From positions 1 through 37,016 of the forward strand of contig PLHF01000100.1 in NCBI GenBank assembly GCA_003138855.1: a DNA stretch of 37,016 nt. Reading direction: 5' to 3'. Source of the DNA: Acidimicrobiaceae bacterium. Its GTDB lineage: Bacteria > Actinomycetota > Acidimicrobiia > Acidimicrobiales > RAAP-2. Positions 1-7,722 of this stretch are shown here, piece by piece (within the stretch, counting starts at the first letter, position 1; each line of letters opens with the position of its first letter). Below the pieces are notes generated by a model. That model saw only the letters and a list, made by a program, of their open reading frames with translations, was not told the DNA's origin and ran no database searches. The position numbers and the translations under genes are program-made.

Positions 1-49
1 GACCTCAGCCGTGTGAAGGCTGCGCTCTAACCAACTGAGCTAAGCGCCC
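1..49 (-). tRNA. tRNA-Val (anticodon CAC), 3' part cut by window edge
   Basis: Read on the minus strand from 49, the acceptor 5' strand GGGCGCT is followed by TA, a D-arm GCTC-AGTTGGTTA-GAGC and an anticodon stem CAGCC/GGCTG closing the 7-base loop TTCACAC. The anticodon CAC is at 15-13, so this tRNA reads GTG (valine). The variable loop starts at GGTC and the window ends there, so the T-arm and acceptor 3' strand are missing. Everything visible pairs as expected for an elongator tRNA. Confidence 0.93.
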
Positions 50-132
50 GGACGACGGCCGCGGCATGGTCACCGTGGCCGAGCAGATGGACATGGTAGC
101 CCGGCACCGGGGAGGGCAGTCCAGGCCCGGGC

Positions 133-176
133 GGGCATCCTCGGCCCGGCGGTACGCAGCCTGCCCGAGGATGTCC
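133..176 (-). terminator. Stem-loop just after the amidase stop codon
   Basis: A 9-bp perfect stem (CATCCTCGG at 136-144, CCGAGGATG at 165-173) encloses a 20-base loop. In the minus-strand RNA it is extended by two pairs beyond one C-A mismatch. It starts two bases after the amidase stop and lies before the tRNA. There is no U-tract, so it may be a GC-type terminator or only a 3'-end stabiliser. Confidence 0.35.
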
Positions 177-177
177 C

Positions 178-1599
178 TCAGCCGGTCGAACCGACAGGGA
201 ACGGAGCCACGGTGTCGAGGCCGAGCGCCTCTTCCAACGCCGCCGCCGATCGCAACACCACCAGATCGCCGTGCTGGGGCCCGATCAGTTGCAGGCCGAC
301 CGGCAGGCCCTCCGCGGTGAACCCTGCACAGATCGTGGCAGCCGGCGAGCGGGTCATGTTGAACGGATAGGTCAGCTTGACCCAGTTGAAGTCGGCCGTG
401 CCGTTGATCATCCCCGAGCCACCGAGCGAGCGGGGCGGAGGGGCGGCCGCCATGGTGGGGGTGATCAGCAGGCGCACGTGGTGGAACACGTCCACCAGCC
501 GCAGGTTGAGCAGGTGGCACGCGTCCTCGGCCCGGACCAGGTCCAGAGCACTGGTCGACGCCGCTCCGTCGATGATCATGGCCAGCACCGGATCGACCCG
601 TTCCCAAGCGGGGGTGCCCCGGAGCCGGGCGTGGGTCCTGAGGTTGTACACGCCGGACAGGGTCAGCCACTCGTCGAGCGGGTCGGCGTCGAACACAGCG
701 TCCACCTCGACCACCTCGGTGCCCAGGGTGGCCATCACCTCCACCGCCCTCCGGCAGATGTCCAATACCTCTGCGTCGACCTCCGCGTAACCGAGCGTCG
801 GCGACCAGGCCACCCGACGGGGCGGCCTCGGGCCCTCGAGGGCGGCAATCCACGACGCCTCCGGGCGGGGCAGCGATCGCAGGTCGCAGGGATCCGGCCC
901 GACGACGACATCCAGGGCGGCCACCACGTCGGACAGCCTCCGGGCCATCGGACCCCTGGTCGACAGATGCTGCCAGTCGGGCGGCTCGGCCCCCCCGCTC
1001 GGAACCCGGCCAAGCGAGGCCTTCATCCCCGAAAGGCCGCAGCACGACGACGGGATCCGGATCGAGCCACCACCGTCCGAACCGGTGGCCAGGGGGACCA
1101 TGCCGGCGGCGATGGCCGCCGCGCTCCCGCCTGAGGAGCCCCCCGGCGTGTGGTCGAGGTTCCACGGATTGAGCGTCGGGCCGAACACCGGGTTGTCGGT
1201 GTCCGGCTTCCATCCGAGTTCGGGGGTATTGGTCTTCCCCACCACCACGCACCCGGCGGACACCAGGCGGGCCACCAGTGGCGAGTCGGCCGTTGCGCGC
1301 GGGGCGTCTGCGAAGGCCAGGGAGCCGTGCGTGGTGATGTAGCCGGCTGCGTCCTCGAGGTCCTTGACCCCGATGGGGATGCCGGCCAACGGACCCGGGT
1401 CCTTTCCGGCGGCCACCGTGGCATCGACCGCCGCGGCCTCCGCCCGCGCCCGCTCCTCGTCGACCGCCACGAAGGCATTGACCCGCGGATTGTCCTCGGC
1501 GATGCGCGAGAGGGCGTGCCCGACCAATTCGCCGGCGGACAGCTGGCCGCTGCGCACCTGCTCGGCCAGGCCCACGACCGACTCGCGGCGAAAGTCCAT
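178..1599 (-). CDS. Amidase signature (AS) family hydrolase
   Basis: 473 residues, the usual length for the AS family (GatA, fatty-acid amide hydrolase and 6-aminohexanoate-cyclic-dimer hydrolase relatives). The Ser-cisSer-Lys triad is complete: Lys79 in GIPIGVKD, cis-Ser155 in the glycine/serine-rich GGSSGGSAAA, and nucleophile Ser179 in GSDGGGSIRIP. The 24-residue spacing between the serines is that of characterised members. It is expected to hydrolyse a carboxamide in the cytoplasm; there is no signal peptide and no gatB/gatC nearby, so it is probably not the tRNA amidotransferase subunit. The ATG at 1599 has no Shine-Dalgarno, but TACGGT lies 7 bases before it, which fits a leaderless mRNA. 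The substrate cannot be read from sequence. Confidence 0.9.
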   Translation of the reverse strand: MDFRRESVVGLAEQVRSGQLSAGELVGHALSRIAEDNPRVNAFVAVDEERARAEAAAVDATVAAGKDPGPLAGIPIGVKDLEDAAGYITTHGSLAFADAPRATADSPLVARLVSAGCVVVGKTNTPELGWKPDTDNPVFGPTLNPWNLDHTPGGSSGGSAAAIAAGMVPLATGSDGGGSIRIPSSCCGLSGMKASLGRVPSGGAEPPDWQHLSTRGPMARRLSDVVAALDVVVGPDPCDLRSLPRPEASWIAALEGPRPPRRVAWSPTLGYAEVDAEVLDICRRAVEVMATLGTEVVEVDAVFDADPLDEWLTLSGVYNLRTHARLRGTPAWERVDPVLAMIIDGAASTSALDLVRAEDACHLLNLRLVDVFHHVRLLITPTMAAAPPPRSLGGSGMINGTADFNWVKLTYPFNMTRSPAATICAGFTAEGLPVGLQLIGPQHGDLVVLRSAAALEEALGLDTVAPFPVGSTG

Positions 1600-1606
1600 G
1601 TTCTCG

Positions 1607-1612
1607 ACCGTA
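1607..1612 (-). promoter_or_regulatory. Putative leaderless -10 box of the amidase gene
   Basis: TACGGT on the minus strand, 7 bases before the ATG at 1599. It matches TANNNT at the distance that would put the transcript start on the start codon. No clear -35 is visible. Confidence 0.4.
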
Positions 1613-1702
1613 CCGGTCCGGCTGTCCGGTCACAACCGCTTCGCGCCGGCGTCGGACATCCCCGTTTCGACAACCCGAGCTGGCGGGAAGCAGTCTGTGC
1701 CC

Positions 1703-2599
1703 ATGAGCCCGCCTGTCTCCACGAGTGGAGCGACCATCGCCGGAACCGCGTTCGACCATGTCGCCCACGCCGTGGTCCGGTGGCAGGACGTCTGGACCCG
1801 CTACGCCGTCGACCTCGGGGCGGAGTGGAACTCGGGCGGCCCCGGACCCGGCTTCGCCCCGGCCCAGCTGCGGTTCGGAAACGGCGCACGGGTCGAGGTC
1901 CTGATGCCCCACCGCGTCGAGGTCAACGACTTCCTCGACCGGTTCATCACCGGCAACGGCCCGGGGCCTCACCACCTCACCTTCAAGGTCCCCGACCTCC
2001 AGGCGGCGATCGAACGCGTGGTGGAAGCCGGATTCGAGCCCATCGGCGTCGACGTGAGCGATCCGGAATGGATGGAGGCGTTCATCCATCCGAAGCGGGC
2101 CACCGGGGTGGTGGTCCAACTGGCCGAGCAGCGGATCCCCTGGGCCAGTCCCCCACCGGACGACTACCCGACCGAGCGCCGTCGTCGGCCCGATGGCTCC
2201 GGACCGGCTCCGCCGGCATCCCTCCGATGGGTGGCCCATGTCGTCGCCGACCTCGAGGCGGCTGCCGGGCTTTTCGTCGGCCTGCTCGGCGGCAGCGTCG
2301 TCGACGAGGGAATGCTCCCCGACCAGCGCTGGGTGGACCTGCAGTGGGCAGGCCCGCTCGGACTGCGGCTGATCGCACCCGCCGATGGTGCCACGGGGCC
2401 CCTCCACGCCTGGTTGGGCGGACGAAGCGGTCGCATCCACCATCTCGAGCTCACCGTCGAGGACCCCGCAGGGGTGCCCGGTGTCCGGCCTGCCAGTTCG
2501 CCGCTCGCCCTCATGGGCAGACGCGGCACTCCCGTCGACCTCTGGGAGCTCGCACCCGAGGACAATTCGGGCCTCGGCCTGGTGCTCGCGCCGGCCTGA
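1703..2599 (+). CDS. Two-domain VOC (glyoxalase/bleomycin-resistance fold) protein
   Basis: 298 residues in two similar halves. The first (about residues 15-135) has the paired betaalphabetabetabeta pattern, including FDHVAHAV at the start and GPGPHHLTFKVPDL in the middle. The second (about 170-290) begins LRWVAHVVADLEAAAGLF and contains RIHHLELTVED. Such proteins are metal-binding lyases, dioxygenases or binding proteins; His residues in both halves could bind metal, but the class cannot be fixed. The start chosen is the ATG at 1703, because the open frame upstream is non-coding in character and overlaps the divergent amidase. No strong ribosome site is seen. The gene is 78 bases before a membrane-protein gene on the same strand. 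Confidence 0.75.
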   Translation: MSPPVSTSGATIAGTAFDHVAHAVVRWQDVWTRYAVDLGAEWNSGGPGPGFAPAQLRFGNGARVEVLMPHRVEVNDFLDRFITGNGPGPHHLTFKVPDLQAAIERVVEAGFEPIGVDVSDPEWMEAFIHPKRATGVVVQLAEQRIPWASPPPDDYPTERRRRPDGSGPAPPASLRWVAHVVADLEAAAGLFVGLLGGSVVDEGMLPDQRWVDLQWAGPLGLRLIAPADGATGPLHAWLGGRSGRIHHLELTVEDPAGVPGVRPASSPLALMGRRGTPVDLWELAPEDNSGLGLVLAPA

Positions 2600-2664
2600 C
2601 CCGCCGCCGGGACGTGGAGAGCCACCACACCGGGCCCGGCTCCGGAGCCCACCGTCAGGACCGG

Positions 2665-2670
2665 TAGCCT
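2665..2670 (+). promoter_or_regulatory. Putative leaderless -10 box of the membrane-protein gene
   Basis: TAGCCT ends 7 bases before the ATG at 2678 and matches TANNNT. A perfect 12-bp palindrome, GGCTCCGGAGCC (2638-2649), lies about where a -35 or an operator would be. Confidence 0.4.
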
Positions 2671-2677
2671 TGCCGGA

Positions 2678-3313
2678 ATGGCCAATCGACCTGAAGATCG
2701 GGACCGGGGCGGCGAGCCCGGCAAGGCGGGGGTCCCAACCAAGTGGGCCATCGACCGGCTCGACGAACGCGAGAAGCGCTTCTCCTTCGCCGCCGCCGGA
2801 GCGGCCGCGCTGTTCGGAACGATCCTCTACTTCACCGAGACCAGCAACGCCCATTTCCACCCGGTCAAGGGCCAGTTTGCGCCGCTCACCACCCTGGTAG
2901 TGAGCCTGGTGGCGGCAGCGATGCTGCTGGGCACCACGCTGATCGGCAGGCGTGCGCTGGTCGGCTTCGTCGCGCTGTTCACCTTCCTGGCCTTCGGCAA
3001 CTCCGCCCTCGTCCTCGGGCTCCCGTTCGTCGCCCTAGCGGTCTGGCTCCTCTTCCGCTCCTACAAGGTCCAAAAGGAGGCGGCCGCCAACGTCCGGGCC
3101 GCCAAGGCCAGTGGATCCGCAGGCAGCGCCTCGTCCACCCGGTCACCGGCGGCGAGGTCCACCGGCAAGGTCGAGACGAAGGGGCGCGCCAAGAAGGGAC
3201 CGGTCACGCCGGAAGCCAACAAGCGCTACACGCCCAAGCGTCCCGCTCCCCCTGCACCGCCGCCGCCCAAACCGTCGTGGCGCGAGCGCAGAGCGGCCAA
3301 GGCCGGCGACTGA
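2678..3313 (+). CDS. Small membrane protein of unknown function with a basic Pro/Lys-rich tail
   Basis: 211 residues. A charged N-terminus (1-35) is followed by three or four hydrophobic segments: about 36-52, 68-86, 89-104 and 106-125. From residue 127 the protein is soluble, rich in Ala, Lys, Arg and Pro, and ends in a PAPPAPPPPKP run and a basic stretch, so the tail probably lies in the cytoplasm. I recognise no named family. Codon use is typical of the window. It ends 7 bases before the 3' end of the convergent TetR gene, so the two share one transcription-termination zone. Confidence 0.7.
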   Translation: MANRPEDRDRGGEPGKAGVPTKWAIDRLDEREKRFSFAAAGAAALFGTILYFTETSNAHFHPVKGQFAPLTTLVVSLVAAAMLLGTTLIGRRALVGFVALFTFLAFGNSALVLGLPFVALAVWLLFRSYKVQKEAAANVRAAKASGSAGSASSTRSPAARSTGKVETKGRAKKGPVTPEANKRYTPKRPAPPAPPPPKPSWRERRAAKAGD

Positions 3314-3320
3314 CCACTTG

Positions 3321-4007
3321 TCAGCCCGCGTCGGTGACCAGGGCGGAGCGCAACAACTCGAGGATCTCGTTGCGACGGCGCACCAGCGAGCGGGCGGTCG
3401 GCTCCTCCCCGAACGCACGGAGCACCTCCACCTCGGTCAGCATGCCGATCACCGTGGAGTAGATGGCCAGCAGCAGCAGTCGCGGCTCGTGCCGGCGCAT
3501 GTGCCCCGCGTCCATCTCCGCCTCGAGGAACTCCGAGGCGCGCGTGACCAGCGGTTCGACCGCTGTGACGAAGCGGGTGGCCGCCGGAGTTCCCAACCGG
3601 CCCATCTCGCGCACCAGCCCGAGCAGCTCGGGTCGCCTGGCCGCAAGTCGGAACACGGAGCGGACCACCGCCTCCACCCGTGCCCAGCCGCTGCCGGCAG
3701 TAGCCAGCGATGCCTCCAACGCGGCCGACAATTCGACGGCACTGTGATCGATGACCGCTTCGAGGAGGACCTCCTTGGACGGAAACCAGTAGAGGATGGT
3801 CTGCTTGCGGACTTCGAGGCCCTGGGCCAGTGCGTCGAGCGACGATGCCTCGTAGCCGCGGGTGGCGAACGAGGTGAGTGCTGCGTCGAGAATCCGTTCG
3901 GACGTGCTGGCGCCGTCGGCCACCGGCCGGCCGGCCGGCCGCACCGGGCGTGGCCGAGTCCGGTCACGCCCTCCCGACGCTGGTTCTGCCATGTTCGACT
4001 CGGTCAC
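3321..4007 (-). CDS. TetR-family transcriptional regulator, divergent from the acyl reductase operon
   Basis: 228 residues. A disordered N-terminal 35 residues is followed by a TetR helix-turn-helix (about 38-83: ERILDAALTSFATRGYEAS, then the recognition segment VRKQTILYWFPSKEVLLEAV) and a helical ligand-binding domain of about 130 residues. The GTG at 4007 is preferred because TACCAT lies 7 bases before it, giving a leaderless transcript; an ATG at 3992 is the alternative. The divergent operon starts 23 bases away, with a perfect palindrome between. By position it is the likely repressor of itself and of the acyl reductase/LarA/MMPL operon, released by an acyl or lipid ligand. That role is inference. 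Confidence 0.88.
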   Translation of the reverse strand: MTESNMAEPASGGRDRTRPRPVRPAGRPVADGASTSERILDAALTSFATRGYEASSLDALAQGLEVRKQTILYWFPSKEVLLEAVIDHSAVELSAALEASLATAGSGWARVEAVVRSVFRLAARRPELLGLVREMGRLGTPAATRFVTAVEPLVTRASEFLEAEMDAGHMRRHEPRLLLLAIYSTVIGMLTEVEVLRAFGEEPTARSLVRRRNEILELLRSALVTDAG

Positions 4008-4008
4008 T

Positions 4009-4020
4009 TACCATATGGTA
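4009..4020. promoter_or_regulatory. Perfect palindrome: operator and bidirectional promoter core
   Basis: TACCATATGGTA is a perfect 12-bp palindrome in the 23-bp gap between two divergent GTG starts (4007 and 4031). Read on the minus strand, TACCAT (4020-4015) is a TANNNT box 7 bases before the TetR start. On the plus strand the overlapping TAGACA (4019-4024) is 6 bases before the operon start. A TetR dimer bound here would cover both promoters. It is the only palindrome in the gap. Confidence 0.6.
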
Positions 4021-4030
4021 GACAGATCCG

Positions 4031-6475
4031 GTGACCCGCGTCCGCGACGCCCTGGCCGGCAAGCGCTTCTTCATCACCGGTTCCACCGGCTTCTTGGGGA
4101 CTGCCCTGGTCGAGCGCCTCCTGCGGTCCATCCCCGACAGTGAGGTCGTGCTCCTCATCCGACCCGGCCGCCGTGCCACCCCCATGCAACGGGCCACCAA
4201 GGAGATCGTGAAGAACGACTGCTTCGACCGGCTCCGCCAGGAGTACGGGGAGCGGTTCGATGCCGACGTGGTCTCGCGGGTATCGGCGATCGCCGGCGAC
4301 GTGGGAACCGACGGCCTCGGCCTCGACGGCGACGGGCTCAAGAAGCTCTCGGATTGCGACATCGTGATCCACTCGGCGGCATCGGTCAGCTTCGACTCGC
4401 CACTCGACGCTGCCGTCGAGGTCAACCTCCTCGGGCCCTCGCGGGTGGCGGCGGCCACGGTGGCGGCCAGGCAGCTCGCCCAACAGGAAGGCCGCCGGGG
4501 CCCGGTCCACTTCATCCCGGTCTCCACCGCTTACGTGGCCGGAACCCACCAGGGTGAGGCCAAAGAGGAGCTGCTGGACGCCAACCCCTTCAGCGTGGAG
4601 GTGGACTGGCGTACCGAGGTCGGGGCCGCCCGCCGCCAGCGCGGCGACTCCGAGGCCGAGTCCCGCCGCCCCGATCGCCTGGCCCGGTTCAACAAGGAGG
4701 CCCGAGGGGAACTGGGCGGCGCCGGCCTGCATCTGCTGGCCGAGCGGGCGGAACGACTCCGGGAGGACTGGGTCAAGAAGCAGATGGTCGAGATGGGCAA
4801 GGCCCGAGCCCAATCGCTCGGGTGGCCCGACGCCTATCCCTATACGAAGGCACTGGGAGAGCGGGCACTCGTCTCGCAGTTCGGCGACGCCCTCCCCATG
4901 ACCATCGTCCGGCCGTCGATCATCGAGTCGGCGCTCGCCGAGCCCCGCCCGGGCTGGATCAGAGGCTTCCGCATGGCGGAGCCGATCATCATCTCCTACG
5001 CCCGGGGCCTGCTGCGGGAGTTCCCCGGCGTGCCCGAAGGGATCACCGACGTCATCCCGGTCGACCTGGTGGTGGCCGCCATCATCGCCGTCGCCGGGGA
5101 GAGCCTCATCGACCCACCCGAGCGCTACCAGGGCCCGACGGTGTACCACGTCGCCTCCGGGGTCCGGAACCCGTTCCGCTACGGGCACCTGGTCGAGCTG
5201 GTCACGGCGTGGTTCACCGAGCACCCCCTCTACGACAGTGACGGCCAGCCCATCGTGGTGCCGGCGTGGTCGTTCCCCGGTCGGGGCCGGGTGCAGCGCC
5301 AGCTCACCCGGGCCAGCCGGGCCATGGACCTGGCCGAGAGAGTGGTCGGCTCCCTGCCCATCCGCGGGCGCCAGGCCGAGTGGATGGCCGCCCTCGAGGA
5401 ACAGCACCTCCTGGCGGACCGCGCCCTCGGCTATGTCGAGCTCTACGGCGCCTACACCGAGACCGAGGCCCTCTACCGCGTGGACCGCCTGCTGGCGCTG
5501 TGGGACCGGATGGACGACGACGACCGCCAGTCCTTCTGCCTCGATCCCGCCGCCGTGGACTGGGAGACCTATGTCCGCGACATCCACCTGCCGTCGATCG
5601 TCGAGCACGCCCGGGTGCGCACCACGCCCGGAAAGTCGATCAAGCCCAACCGGGCCGACCGGGCCCGCAAGGCCATCCTCTCCACGGACCGGCACCTGGC
5701 GGCGTTCGACCTCGAGAACACGCTCATCGCCTCCAACGTGGTCGACTCGTATGCCTGGCTGGCGTCTCGCCACCTCCCTGCCGGCGAGCGGGCCGCGTTC
5801 GTGGCCGATCTGATGCGGGAGGCACCCTCCCTGCTCGCACTCGACCGCCGCGACCGCGGGGACTTCCTGCGCTCCTTCTACCGGCGCTACGAAGGAGCAC
5901 CGGTCGACCGGCTGCGCGACGACGGATGGGAACTCTTCCACCATCTTCTGCTGGCCAAGTCGTTCCCTGCCGGCATCGCCAGGGTCCGGGAGCATCGGGC
6001 ACTCGGGCACCGCACCATCCTCATCACCGGGGCCCTCGATCTGGTGGTGGAACCCCTCCGCCCGCTCTTCGACGACATCGTCTGTGCCCGCCTGGGCGAG
6101 GCCGACGGCAAGTTCACCGGGCGACTCGATGACCTGCCGCCCATCGGCGAGGCCCGGGCCCTCGTGCTCGCCGACTATGCGGAGGCCGAGGGTCTCAAGC
6201 TCGAAGAGTCGATGGCCTACGCCGACTCGGCCAGCGACCTGCCCATGCTCGAGGCGGTGGGCTTCCCGGTGGCGGTGAACCCCGAGGCCAAGCTGGCGGC
6301 CATCGCCAGGCGCCGGGGATGGCACGTGGAGCACTGGCACCAGGCAAAGGGCGGGGCACAGCCGCTGCTCCCCCTCGGCCCCATCGACCGGCGGGGCTCG
6401 CTCCAGCGGGGACGCACCAGCGCGGCGGCTCTGGCCGGTGCGGTCCGGCGGACCACCGGCGGGGGCGACCGTTGA
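4031..6475 (+). CDS. Fatty acyl-CoA reductase (FAR-type) fused to a C-terminal HAD-IB phosphatase domain
   Basis: 814 residues. Residues 10-300 are an extended SDR of the fatty acyl-CoA reductase type, with NAD(P) loop TGSTGFLG (16-23), the VSTAYVAG strand and active-site pair Tyr269-Lys273 (YPYTK). Residues 300-545 match the helical FAR C-terminal region (YHVASGVRNPFRYG, VPAWSFPG, ALWDRMDDDDRQSFCLD). Residues 556-770 are a HAD-IB hydrolase: motif I FDLENTL (Asp560; the second Asp is Glu562), motif II LITGA and motif IV YADSASDLPML (Asp732, Asp736). The first part should reduce an acyl-CoA or acyl-ACP thioester to aldehyde or alcohol. The phosphatase partner substrate is unknown. The GTG at 4031 has no ribosome site and the transcript is probably leaderless. 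Its TGA overlaps the next start by 4 bases. Confidence 0.88.
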   Translation: MTRVRDALAGKRFFITGSTGFLGTALVERLLRSIPDSEVVLLIRPGRRATPMQRATKEIVKNDCFDRLRQEYGERFDADVVSRVSAIAGDVGTDGLGLDGDGLKKLSDCDIVIHSAASVSFDSPLDAAVEVNLLGPSRVAAATVAARQLAQQEGRRGPVHFIPVSTAYVAGTHQGEAKEELLDANPFSVEVDWRTEVGAARRQRGDSEAESRRPDRLARFNKEARGELGGAGLHLLAERAERLREDWVKKQMVEMGKARAQSLGWPDAYPYTKALGERALVSQFGDALPMTIVRPSIIESALAEPRPGWIRGFRMAEPIIISYARGLLREFPGVPEGITDVIPVDLVVAAIIAVAGESLIDPPERYQGPTVYHVASGVRNPFRYGHLVELVTAWFTEHPLYDSDGQPIVVPAWSFPGRGRVQRQLTRASRAMDLAERVVGSLPIRGRQAEWMAALEEQHLLADRALGYVELYGAYTETEALYRVDRLLALWDRMDDDDRQSFCLDPAAVDWETYVRDIHLPSIVEHARVRTTPGKSIKPNRADRARKAILSTDRHLAAFDLENTLIASNVVDSYAWLASRHLPAGERAAFVADLMREAPSLLALDRRDRGDFLRSFYRRYEGAPVDRLRDDGWELFHHLLLAKSFPAGIARVREHRALGHRTILITGALDLVVEPLRPLFDDIVCARLGEADGKFTGRLDDLPPIGEARALVLADYAEAEGLKLEESMAYADSASDLPMLEAVGFPVAVNPEAKLAAIARRRGWHVEHWHQAKGGAQPLLPLGPIDRRGSLQRGRTSAAALAGAVRRTTGGGDR

Positions 6476-7722
6476 AGGCGCTGGTCTTCGAACGGAACCT
6501 CCCCCGCTATGCCGCCTCGCGGGTGGCGTCGATCTTCGGTTCGGGGCGGGGCGCCGGCATCGGCCCGCTGCAGCTGCTCGACTGCGAGCCACCCGATCTG
6601 CCGGCCGGGGGTTGGTTCCACCTACGACCCCTGTTGTCGGGCATCTGCGGCTCCGACCTGGCCACCCTGGACGGCCGGAGCTCCCGCTACTTCGAGGACA
6701 TGGTGAGCTTCCCGTTCATACCCGGCCACGAGGTGACGGGCATCCTCGACGACGGCGGGATCGACCACGCGGGGCGTGCGCTCGCTCCGGGCACCCGCGC
6801 CGTGATCGAACCGGTCCTGGGCTGTGCCCCGCGTCACATCCACCCCCTCTGCCCCCAGTGCGCGCGGGGCCACACCGGCCTGTGCGGCAACATCGCCTTC
6901 GGCGACCTTGCCCCCGGGCTGCAGACCGGCTTCTGCGCCGACACGGGTGGTGGATGGTCCACCGCCGGCCTGGTGGCCCACTCCTCGCAGGTGCACGCCG
7001 TCCCCGACGCCTTTTCCGACGAGGACGCGGTCATCGTCGAGCCCACCGCGTGTGCGGTGCATGCGGCGCTCTCCGCCGGTGTCGAGGGCGACGACGTCGT
7101 GGCTGTCATCGGGGCGGGCACGCTCGGACTGGCCACCGTGGCCGCGCTGCACCGGGTCGTGCGGCCGAGCACCGACTGCACCGTCCTGGTCGGTGCCAAG
7201 CACGCCCACCAACAAGTCCTGGCCGACGACCTCGGTGCCGACGCTGTGGTCGCGCCCGAGCAGTTGGCCCGGGCCGTGCGCCGGCGCGTGGGCTCGCTGG
7301 TGCTGGCCGGTCGGCTGACCAACGGCGCCGACGTCGTGTTCGACTGTGTGGGCACCGCCGAATCGTTGACCCAGGCGCTGGCCATGGTCCGGCCCCGCGG
7401 CCGGGTGGTCCTGGTCGGGATGCCGGGCAAGGTGTCGGTCGACCTGGCCCCGCTCTGGCACCGCGAGCTGACCCTGGTCGGCGCCTACGCCTACGGCACC
7501 GAGGCCCCGCTTCTGGCGGGGGAACCGGCCGCCGCACCGACACGTCGCAGCTTCGAGTTGGCCCTCGACCTCGTGTCCGCCGCCGGGCTCGGCTCGCTGG
7601 TGTCGGCCACCTACCCCCTCGAACGCTACGAGGAGGCCATCGCCCACGCCGGGGCCGCCGGACGCCGGGGCGCGGTGAAGGTGGCCTTCGATCTTCGCAA
7701 CCGGAAAGGAAGCACCCGATGA
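6472..7722 (+). CDS. Zinc-dependent MDR alcohol dehydrogenase
   Basis: 416 residues from a TTG start that overlaps the previous stop (TTGA). Catalytic zinc ligands Cys59 (GICGSD) and His86-Glu87 (GHE) are present. A four-cysteine structural-zinc lobe holds Cys118, 127, 130 and 138. The nucleotide-binding turn is GAGTLG (214-219), with VVFDCVGTAES after it. Family members oxidise alcohols or reduce aldehydes with NAD(P)H. Beside an acyl reductase it could interconvert a long-chain aldehyde and alcohol, or act on the hydroxy-acid handled by the next gene. The upstream reading frame is open, but homology begins at KALVFERN, and translational coupling supports the TTG. The end overlaps the next gene's ATG by 4 bases. 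Confidence 0.88.
   Translation: MKALVFERNLPRYAASRVASIFGSGRGAGIGPLQLLDCEPPDLPAGGWFHLRPLLSGICGSDLATLDGRSSRYFEDMVSFPFIPGHEVTGILDDGGIDHAGRALAPGTRAVIEPVLGCAPRHIHPLCPQCARGHTGLCGNIAFGDLAPGLQTGFCADTGGGWSTAGLVAHSSQVHAVPDAFSDEDAVIVEPTACAVHAALSAGVEGDDVVAVIGAGTLGLATVAALHRVVRPSTDCTVLVGAKHAHQQVLADDLGADAVVAPEQLARAVRRRVGSLVLAGRLTNGADVVFDCVGTAESLTQALAMVRPRGRVVLVGMPGKVSVDLAPLWHRELTLVGAYAYGTEAPLLAGEPAAAPTRRSFELALDLVSAAGLGSLVSATYPLERYEEAIAHAGAAGRRGAVKVAFDLRNRKGSTR

Noticed and set aside
2638-2649. Perfect palindrome GGCTCCGGAGCC before the membrane-protein gene
   Set aside because: Twelve G/C-rich bases are expected by chance in DNA of this composition and there is no regulator beside it; noted only with the promoter box.
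5-2860. Long open frame of 951 codons on the minus strand across the amidase and VOC genes
   Set aside because: It overlaps two well-supported genes in another frame and its product is a low-complexity Gly/Arg-rich sequence, typical of antisense frames in GC-rich DNA.
4004-6592. 862-codon minus-strand frame opposite the acyl reductase
   Set aside because: Shadow frame: the plus-strand product has clear reductase and HAD motifs, the minus-strand one has none.
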